This document shows, in pieces, positions 58,486 to 64,000 of a stretch of 64,000 nt of DNA; within the stretch, counting starts at the first letter, position 1; every line of letters starts with the position of its first letter. Both the position numbers and the translations under genes were made by a program. Below the pieces are notes generated by a model. That model had not been told where the DNA came from and ran no database searches. It saw only the letters and a program-made list of their open reading frames with translations. Source of the DNA: an uncultured Porphyromonadaceae bacterium (GTDB lineage: Bacteria > Bacteroidota > Bacteroidia > Bacteroidales > Muribaculaceae); the NCBI GenBank assembly GCA_946414395.1, contig CAMKOE010000001.1, positions 1 through 64,000 on the forward strand. Direction: 5' to 3'.

Positions 58486-58501
58486 CAAAAAATTGGTAAC
58501 T

Positions 58502-58798
58502 ATGCCTGCAATGGAGTTGAAAGATAGACTGCAAAACATGTCGCGCAAGGTGGAAACCCTGCGCAAGCGGTATGTGTCGCTCCTGAGCGAGAGGAGGGAG
58601 ATGGCTCGGCAGATTGAGCGTCAAGAACTTGAAATTGCCAAACTGGAGAAGGAATTGGAACAATTGCGCATTGACAATGAGTTCTTGCGTGTGGCTCATT
58701 CCGTTCCCAGTAACCCCGATTCGGTCGCTAAGTACAAGAAACAGGTTGCCAAGATGGTGCGGGATATTGACCGTTGCATTAAACAATTGAACGCTTAA
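58502..58798 (+). CDS. Small coiled-coil protein upstream of zapA
   Basis: A 98-residue, almost wholly helical protein. A heptad-rich coiled coil spans residues ~5-60 (LKDRLQNMSRKVETLRKRYVSLLSERREMARQIERQELEIAKLEKELEQLR), followed by a basic C-terminal helix. Its position directly before zapA (18-nt gap) suggests a role in cell division, perhaps analogous to the ZapA-ZapB pairing, but I see no sequence proof. The ATG at 58502 is preferred because the in-frame upstream ATG overlaps the promoter; an ATG at 58511 is also possible. Confidence 0.68.
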   Translation: MPAMELKDRLQNMSRKVETLRKRYVSLLSERREMARQIERQELEIAKLEKELEQLRIDNEFLRVAHSVPSNPDSVAKYKKQVAKMVRDIDRCIKQLNA

Positions 58799-58816
58799 CA
58801 AGACTCTCCAGACGTT

Positions 58817-59110
58817 ATGGCCGACAATAATAAAGTTAAGATATGGATTCAACTTGCCGATGCTAACCAAATCGCCTTGAGCATCAATCCTGGCGAGGAG
58901 GAGACCTATCGGAAGGCGGAGGAACTTGTCAACACGCTGTGGAGCAAGTGGATGAACCGCTTTAACGACACATCGAGCGATGTGCTGGCCAGGGTTGCTT
59001 TCCAGTTTGCGCGTCTCTACCTTGAGACATACGGTGAAAACCGACAGGTCAATGAGTTCCTGACTGATTTGGATCAACAACTTGACGCCATGATTGGCGC
59101 CGATGAGTGA
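58817..59110 (+). CDS. zapA: Cell division protein ZapA
   Basis: A 97-residue ZapA-family protein that binds FtsZ and promotes ring bundling. It has the N-terminal beta-hairpin region VKIWIQLADANQIALSINPGEEETYRKAEELVNTLW and the long helix LARVAFQFARLYLETYGENRQVNEFLTDLDQQLDAMI expected for the coiled-coil dimer. It follows the coiled-coil gene and precedes rny after a 198-nt spacer. Confidence 0.88.
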   Translation: MADNNKVKIWIQLADANQIALSINPGEEETYRKAEELVNTLWSKWMNRFNDTSSDVLARVAFQFARLYLETYGENRQVNEFLTDLDQQLDAMIGADE

Positions 59111-59308
59111 CGACGTTGTGGCCGCTTGCCGTGCCCGATCGCTTGATTGCTGAGCGTTCTTGCTGACGAGGTTGTGCCACAATGCTGAAATATTAAGAAA
59201 TTAGGTTCCTGCACCACTTTAGTGTCGATGTGTCATGTCGCTGACAATGGGCGACGTGGACATGTTGTGCTGGGTGGCGCTTTTTGTTAAATATTTATTA
59301 ATTAACTA
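59111..59308 (+). other. zapA-rny spacer, possible structured RNA
   Basis: GC-rich 198-nt spacer with a hairpin (59233-59241 / 59251-59259, one or two G-U pairs) and a T-run at 59281-59285. Length and setting between zapA and the next gene recall the place where some bacteria encode 6S RNA, but I cannot establish a 6S-like fold by eye. Confidence 0.25.
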
Positions 59309-60847
59309 ATGATAATAGTAACTGTTATTGTAGCCATCCTTGCGATGGCAATTGGCTGTGCAGCAGCGCTGTATTTCTCGCGAAAGAACGCCAAGTCACA
59401 TGCCAACGAAATCATTGAGAAGGCCCGTCTTGAGGCCGAAGTTCTCAAGAATAATGAGGTGATGAAGGGCAAAGAGGCCGGCATGACCATCAAGAGTGAG
59501 GCTGAGAAAGAGGCCAACGCGCGATTGACCAAAGTGCAGACGAGCGAGGCCAAACTCAAGCAGCGTGAGATGTCTCTCAACCAGCAGCAGGGCGAATTGC
59601 AGCGCCGCCGCAACGAAGTGGAGAACCTCAAGGTGAATGTTGATAACCAGATGGCTGTGCTGGATCAGCGCAAGGCCGAGGTTGACAAGATGGAGAAGAG
59701 TGTGCGTGACACGCTGGAGCACGTGAGCGGCCTGTCGGCCGAGGAGGCCAAGGAGAAACTCATCGAGTCGTTGAAGGATGAGGCCAAGACCAATGCCGCC
59801 AGTTATATCAACGAAATCATGGATGATGCTAAGATGACGGCCAACAAGGAGGCCAAGCGCATCATCATCGAGACCATCCAGCGCGTTGCCACCGAGACTG
59901 CCATCGAGAATGCCGTCACGGTATTCCATATTGATAATGATGAGATCAAGGGTCGCATCATCGGTCGCGAGGGCCGCAACATCCGCGCTCTTGAGGCCGC
60001 AACCGGTGTCGAAATCGTTGTTGATGATACCCCCGAGGCCATTGTGCTGTCGGGATTTGATCCTGTGCGTCGCGAGATCGCGCGCCTGGCGCTTCACCAA
60101 CTGGTGAGCGACGGCCGCATCCATCCGGCTCGCATCGAGGAGGTTGTTGCCAAGGTGCGCCGCCAGGTCGAGGAAGAAGTGATCGAGACCGGCAAGCGCA
60201 CGGCCATCGACATGGGTATCCATGGCTTGCATCCCGAACTCATCCGCCTGATCGGTAAGATGAAATACCGCTCGAGTTATGGCCAGAACCTGCTGCAGCA
60301 CTCGCGCGAGACTGCTAACCTGTGTGCCATCATGGCCAGCGAGTTGGGCCTTAATCCCAAGAAGGCCCGCCGTGCCGGTCTGTTGCACGATATCGGCAAG
60401 GTGCCCGATGATGAACCCGAATTGCCGCACGCTCAACTTGGCATGAAGTTGGCCGAGAAGTATAAGGAGAAAGCCGACATCTGCAACGCTATCGGCGCTC
60501 ACCACGACGAGGAAGAGGCTACCAGCCTGTATGCTCCCATCGTGCAGGTGTGTGATGCCATCAGTGGTGCACGTCCCGGTGCCCGCCGCGAGATTGTCGA
60601 GGCCTACATCAAGCGCCTGAACGATCTTGAGCACCTGGCGCTGTCCTATCCTGGCGTTGTCAAGACCTATGCCATCCAGGCCGGTCGTGAGTTGCGCGTC
60701 ATCGTGGGTGCCGACAAGATCAGCGATGCCGAGACCGAGAAACTGTCCAACGAGATCGCCCAGAAGATCCAGGACGAGATGACTTATCCTGGTCAAGTAC
60801 GCATTACCGTAATCCGCGAGACACGCGCCGTAAGTTACGCTAAATAA
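59309..60847 (+). CDS. rny: Ribonuclease Y
   Basis: Membrane-anchored endoribonuclease that starts mRNA decay. The 512-residue protein has an N-terminal transmembrane helix (~1-24), a long charged coiled coil (~25-165), a KH RNA-binding domain with [19 protein letters not shown] (~210-235), and an HD domain with [11 protein letters not shown] (the HD metal/catalytic pair) and [10 protein letters not shown]. Length and order are standard. The next gene encodes a RicT-like PSP1 protein, and RicT is a known modulator of RNase Y in Bacillus, so the adjacency is functionally meaningful. Confidence 0.97.
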   Translation: MIIVTVIVAILAMAIGCAAALYFSRKNAKSHANEIIEKARLEAEVLKNNEVMKGKEAGMTIKSEAEKEANARLTKVQTSEAKLKQREMSLNQQQGELQRRRNEVENLKVNVDNQMAVLDQRKAEVDKMEKSVRDTLEHVSGLSAEEAKEKLIESLKDEAKTNAASYINEIMDDAKMTANKEAKRIIIETIQRVATETAIENAVTVFHIDNDEIKGRIIGREGRNIRALEAATGVEIVVDDTPEAIVLSGFDPVRREIARLALHQLVSDGRIHPARIEEVVAKVRRQVEEEVIETGKRTAIDMGIHGLHPELIRLIGKMKYRSSYGQNLLQHSRETANLCAIMASELGLNPKKARRAGLLHDIGKVPDDEPELPHAQLGMKLAEKYKEKADICNAIGAHHDEEEATSLYAPIVQVCDAISGARPGARREIVEAYIKRLNDLEHLALSYPGVVKTYAIQAGRELRVIVGADKISDAETEKLSNEIAQKIQDEMTYPGQVRITVIRETRAVSYAK

Positions 60848-60862
60848 CGACTGCGTACCACA

Positions 60863-62302
60863 ATGGACGAGAATAAAAACAGTCTAGTGAATTTGCCCGA
60901 GAGCAGTGATGCCTGTGTGAAATGTGACACGAACGGCTGCACATGCTCTTGTGGCAACGATATCGGCCGCTGCAACCTGACCAGTACCAACTGGCTCGAG
61001 GACGTTCCCGACAACGACTATGAGATTATTGAGGTGCTGTTCAAGAACACGCGCCGCGGATTCTACCGCAACAGCGCCCACATCCCCCTCAAGCGGGGTG
61101 ACTGGGTCGCTGTTGAGGCCAATCCGGGGCACGACATCGGACGTGTGGGGCTCATGGGCCGTCTGGTCAAGAACCAGATGAAGCGCGTGAACCTGCGCAA
61201 GGATGCCGAGATCCTGCGTGTGTTCCGCAAGGCCAAGCCCGCCGACATGGAACGCTATGAACAGGCCAAGGCGCGTGAGGAGGACACCATGATCCGTTCC
61301 CGCAAGATTGCCGTTGACCTGGGCTTGAAGATGAAAATCGGCGATGTGGAATATCAAGGCGACGGCAACAAGGCGATATTCTATTATATTGCCGACGAGC
61401 GTGTGGACTTCCGCCAACTCATCAAGGTGCTTGCCGATGTGTTCAAGATCCGTGTCGAGATGAAGCAGATCGGCGCACGCCAGGAGGCTGGACGCATTGG
61501 CGGAATCGGTCCTTGCGGCAGGCCCCTGTGCTGTGCTACGTGGATGTCGAGTTTTGTGTCGGTCGCCACGAGCGCTGCCCGCTTCCAGGACATCTCCCTC
61601 AACCCCCAGAACCTCGCAGGCCAGTGCGCTAAACTCAAGTGCTGCATCAACTTTGAGGTGAACACCTATGTAGAGGCCATCCGCCAGTTGCCGGCCAAGG
61701 ATGTGCATCTCGAGACCAAGGACGCGACTTACTACTATTTCAAGGCTGATGCCCTCAAGCGCGAGATCATCTATTCGACCGAGCGCAATGCCCCAGTCAA
61801 TACTGTGACACTGACCGCGGCCGAGGCATTTGAGATCATCGCTCTGAACAAGAATGGCATCAAGCCCGATAGCCTCAAGCCTGAGGGTGACGGCAAGGAG
61901 AATGCGTCGCCATTTGGTGACCTGCTCACTCAGGACAGCATTAACCGCTTTGACAAGAAGAAAAAGAAAAAGAAGAAGAAAAGCGGTGGCGGCGACAAGA
62001 CACCAGCCGACAGTCCCGCCAAGCCCAAGGCCAACGGCGAGAAGGACAGCAGCAACGGTGACGAGAAGCGCCCTCAAGAGAAGCGAGCCGACCGTAAGCC
62101 CCGACAGCCCAAGCCCAAACGCCAACAGCAGCAGCCCAATGCAGCCCCTGCTGGCGAGCGACAGCCCAAGGGTGAGAAGAATCCTGCAGGAGAGAAGCCC
62201 CGTCGCCCGATGAAGACGTTCAAGCCTCGCCAGCCTCGAGACGGTAATTCACAGCAAAACGCTAATGTTCAAGGCAAGCAAAATAATGCTGCTAAGGAAT
62301 AA
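60863..62302 (+). CDS. PSP1-domain RicT/YaaT-like protein with lysine-rich tail
   Basis: A 479-residue cytoplasmic protein. It begins with a cysteine-rich segment (CVKCDTNGCTCSCGNDIGRC, residues ~13-34) and a PSP1 domain (~50-200; EVLFKNTRRGFYRN, AVEANPGHDIGRVGLMG). GRIGGIGPCGRPLCCATWM and AGQCAKLKCCINFE supply the conserved cysteines of the RicT/YaaT family. Beyond residue ~360 is a low-complexity tail rich in Lys, Pro, Arg and Gln. In Bacillus, RicT with RicA and RicF binds Fe-S clusters and steers RNase Y cleavage. Here only the RicT-like member is adjacent to rny (15-nt gap). An RNA-decay role is inference. Confidence 0.88.
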   Translation: MDENKNSLVNLPESSDACVKCDTNGCTCSCGNDIGRCNLTSTNWLEDVPDNDYEIIEVLFKNTRRGFYRNSAHIPLKRGDWVAVEANPGHDIGRVGLMGRLVKNQMKRVNLRKDAEILRVFRKAKPADMERYEQAKAREEDTMIRSRKIAVDLGLKMKIGDVEYQGDGNKAIFYYIADERVDFRQLIKVLADVFKIRVEMKQIGARQEAGRIGGIGPCGRPLCCATWMSSFVSVATSAARFQDISLNPQNLAGQCAKLKCCINFEVNTYVEAIRQLPAKDVHLETKDATYYYFKADALKREIIYSTERNAPVNTVTLTAAEAFEIIALNKNGIKPDSLKPEGDGKENASPFGDLLTQDSINRFDKKKKKKKKKSGGGDKTPADSPAKPKANGEKDSSNGDEKRPQEKRADRKPRQPKPKRQQQQPNAAPAGERQPKGEKNPAGEKPRRPMKTFKPRQPRDGNSQQNANVQGKQNNAAKE

Positions 62303-62798
62303 TCTCCCGCTCTTGGGAAGACTGCATAATATCACGGTGGCAATGACAATTCTCATTGCCGCCGTTATGTTCATCATGACATCCTGTGAGCGCAAACCCG
62401 TGATGGCCCACGCACGATTTGTGCATCTGCCCCTGGCTGGCTGGCAGCAAGGCATGCCATTGACATTCCTGCCCGAGTATGACGACTCGACACTCACCTA
62501 TGACATCACACTGGCCATCAGGCATGAGGAAAGTTACCGCTACAGCAATCTGGCACTTGGCGTGGATGTGATATCGGCCGATTCCACTGTCAACAGCAGG
62601 CAGATAGACATGCGGCTTGCCGATGGCTATGGTAATTGGACGGGTGGGGGATTCGGCACGTTGTATCAAGATAAAATACTGATAGCCGGTGATGTCAAGC
62701 CCAGCGAGGCACGGTCGGTTGTCGTTTGGCAATCGATGCAGGGGTGTGATACGCTGCGGGGATTGGTGAATCTGGGGATCATTGTGACTCCCAGGTGA
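62286..62798 (+). CDS. gldH: GldH-type gliding motility lipoprotein
   Basis: A 170-residue lipoprotein: the signal peptide ends FIMTSC, followed by a single domain with LPLAGWQQGMPLTFLPEYDDSTLTYDITLAIRHEESYRYSNLAL, RLADGYGNWTGGGFGTLYQDKI and LGIIVTP. This pattern matches GldH, known from gliding Bacteroidota and kept in many non-gliding Bacteroidales. The start at 62286 overlaps the ricT-like gene by 17 bp; an ATG at 62265 is also in frame. Function in this non-gliding lineage is unclear. Confidence 0.85.
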   Translation: MLLRNNLPLLGRLHNITVAMTILIAAVMFIMTSCERKPVMAHARFVHLPLAGWQQGMPLTFLPEYDDSTLTYDITLAIRHEESYRYSNLALGVDVISADSTVNSRQIDMRLADGYGNWTGGGFGTLYQDKILIAGDVKPSEARSVVVWQSMQGCDTLRGLVNLGIIVTPR

Positions 62799-62838
62799 TA
62801 AGTGTCACGGAATTCCGTAGAACTCCACAACAAAAAAT

Positions 62839-62869
62839 TTTGTCAATTCGTTAATAATTTATAATTTTG
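62839..62869 (+). promoter_or_regulatory. Bacteroidota-type promoter of the GtrA-like gene
   Basis: TTTG (62839-62842), 19 nt, TAATTTTG (62862-62869), 21 nt before the start codon. Confidence 0.6.
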
Positions 62870-62890
62870 CCGCATCAATAAACCGTTATC

Positions 62891-63367
62891 ATGAAGATAG
62901 ATAAAGCCCAAGCCAAGCAAACAGGCATCCAACTGCTCAAGTATGGAGTGATAGGCGCGTTGAACACGCTCATCACCCTCGTGGCTTTCTATCTGTTAAA
63001 CACCGTGTTGGGGCTGTCTTACGGTATCTCAAACGTGACGGGTTATGTCCTGGGCGTGATCAACAGTTTTGTTTGGAACCGCAATTGGGTCTTCAAGACC
63101 AAGAATGATGTCAAGCGCGAGTTGCTGCTGTTCGTTTGCGGTTTCCTGATCTGCCTGGCATTGCAGTTGTGCGTAAGTTGGATCCTGCTCGAGGGTCTTG
63201 ACTGGAAGCATCTGCCCGATGACATCATCCCGTTCTTCCCGATGAAGAAGGCCGGCCAGAACATCGTCATGATTGTCGCCATGGTAGCCTACACCCTGGC
63301 CAACTACATCTACAACCGCTTTGTCACCTTCCGTGTCGATCCTAGTGGCACCCCAGGCAAGAAGTGA
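62891..63367 (+). CDS. GtrA-family membrane protein
   Basis: Four-helix inner-membrane protein of 158 residues. It has the GtrA signature FVWNRNWVFK after helix 2 and, near the C-terminus, ANYIYNRFVTF. The hydrophobic segments lie near residues 17-37, 45-60, 80-100 and 125-147. GtrA proteins are thought to help move lipid-linked sugars across the membrane or to work with glycosyltransferases on the cell surface; no partner is seen here. It has its own promoter and is convergent with ogt. Confidence 0.88.
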   Translation: MKIDKAQAKQTGIQLLKYGVIGALNTLITLVAFYLLNTVLGLSYGISNVTGYVLGVINSFVWNRNWVFKTKNDVKRELLLFVCGFLICLALQLCVSWILLEGLDWKHLPDDIIPFFPMKKAGQNIVMIVAMVAYTLANYIYNRFVTFRVDPSGTPGKK

Positions 63368-63455
63368 TCAGATTGTTTTATCTATCCCCCCATAACATTC
63401 CCATTACTCACCATTGGGCAAGTAACCTGCGGGCTCTACCTTGTCATGATGCTGC

Positions 63456-63995
63456 TTACTCCTTGACGTGGGATTCCAGGTCGAGGAGGGTTTGTTTTTT
63501 GTCGGGGCCGGAGGCGTAGCCGCCTAGGGAGCCGTCGGCGGCGATGACGCGGTGGCAGGGGATGACAATGGCAACGGGGTTGTTGTGGTCGGCCTGTGCG
63601 ACCGCGCGGGACCCCTTGGGGTTGCCCATGCGTGTGGCCTGCTGGCCATAGGAGATGGTCTCGCCATAGGGGATTTTCTGCAATTCGGCCCATGCACTCA
63701 TCTGGAAATCAGTGCCCTCAACATGGAGTGGCAGCGAGAACTCGTGGCGCGTTCCGTCGAAGTACTCGCCGAGTTGCAGGATGCACTGCGAGAGTAGGGG
63801 AGTGACGGCCTCTACAGGATGCAATTTCAGTTTCATGGCGATTTTCTCGACTTCGGCTTCATCCCGGCCAATCAGGGCGATGCCGTGAGGGCTCGCGGCG
63901 ATGTGGAGTGTGCCCACGGGAGTCTCCATCGCAGTGTGGCACAGGTGCCCGGTGTGGACATGGGTGATGCCCAGTTCGGTTGCCTTGTCAAGCAT
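63456..63995 (-). CDS. ogt: Methylated-DNA-[protein]-cysteine S-methyltransferase
   Basis: Suicide DNA-repair protein that removes alkyl groups from O6 of guanine onto its cysteine. The 179-residue protein has ETPVGTLHIAASPHGIALI near the start, FQMSAWAELQKIPYGETISYGQQA (the HTH recognition region) and the active site IVIPCHRVIAADGSLGGYASG. The last ATG available lies 5 nt from the window edge and the frame is still open beyond it, so the true start could be upstream, outside the window. Confidence 0.92.
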   Translation of the reverse strand: MLDKATELGITHVHTGHLCHTAMETPVGTLHIAASPHGIALIGRDEAEVEKIAMKLKLHPVEAVTPLLSQCILQLGEYFDGTRHEFSLPLHVEGTDFQMSAWAELQKIPYGETISYGQQATRMGNPKGSRAVAQADHNNPVAIVIPCHRVIAADGSLGGYASGPDKKQTLLDLESHVKE

Positions 63996-64000
63996 GAGAC

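Noticed and set aside
59396-60796. Open frame of 466 codons opposite rny
   Set aside because: Leu/Asp/His-rich shadow of a textbook RNase Y gene.
61955-61985. Frameshift in the A/G-rich lysine tract of the ricT-like gene
   Set aside because: The frame stays open through the tract and continues into a long Lys/Pro/Arg/Gln tail that overlaps gldH normally.
60884-62125. Open frame of 413 codons opposite the ricT-like gene
   Set aside because: Antisense shadow; the plus-strand protein has conserved cysteines and neighbours in operon order.

Overview
The window looks like a chromosomal segment of a gut-type member of the order Bacteroidales (Bacteroidota), most like Muribaculaceae or Prevotellaceae. 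This rests on Bacteroidota-type promoters (TTTG, about 20 nt, TAnnTTTG) before many genes, GldH, ECF sigma/anti-sigma/TonB receptor triads, exported proteins ending in the NLMGQR...GIYI..GKKV tail, and characteristically fused anaerobic cobalamin enzymes. I could not run any database search, so family names rest on motifs read by eye. LAYOUT. 1-4.2 kb: queD, a WG-repeat lipoprotein and groES-groEL. 4.3-9.5 kb: an exported M1 aminopeptidase, an NhaC-type antiporter and a secreted protein. 9.9-23.0 kb: a co-directional block with a membrane PP2C/SpoIIE phosphatase fused to an anti-sigma-type kinase domain, a STAS protein, an outer-membrane porin-like protein, a 2416-residue two-module NRPS (C-A-T-C-A-T-reductase), a MATE exporter and an Sfp-type phosphopantetheinyl transferase. 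This is a compact natural-product cluster expected to release a reduced dipeptide (aldehyde or a derivative). 23.0-25.2 kb: a MalY/PatB-type aminotransferase and dapF. 25.3-56.0 kb: a large anaerobic cobalamin (B12) locus. Its plus-strand part holds cbiA (split in two frames), a PduO-type adenosyltransferase, cbiP, a CobD-like decarboxylase and cbiB. After an interruption (DUF2975/XRE pair, an orphan barrel protein, an ECF sigma/FecR/TonB receptor operon) come cobS-cobC-cobU-cobT on the minus strand, btuF-btuC on the plus strand, and a minus-strand operon opened by a cobalamin riboswitch: BtuB-like receptor, exported lipoprotein CbiK cobaltochelatase, second BtuB-like receptor, then the fusions CbiH-CbiC, CbiE-CbiT, CbiG-CbiF and CbiJ-CbiD. 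Neither cbiL nor a btuD ATPase is in the window. 56.3-58.5 kb: a small secreted protein and a 1.25-kb islet bounded by a 15-bp repeat of the tRNA-Ala 3' end. The islet carries one lipoprotein whose C-terminus looks like a variable region of a diversity-generating retroelement. 58.5-64 kb: coiled-coil protein, zapA, rny, ricT-like, gldH, gtrA, ogt. The most unusual signals are the DGR-like lipoprotein and its tRNA-bounded islet; three copies of the btuC 3' end flanking intact and decayed DUF4160/DUF2442 cassettes, with only synonymous changes between the two long copies; the NRPS cluster with its own partner-switching genes; the split cbiA; and a family of palindromic intergenic repeats concentrated in the cobalamin locus.
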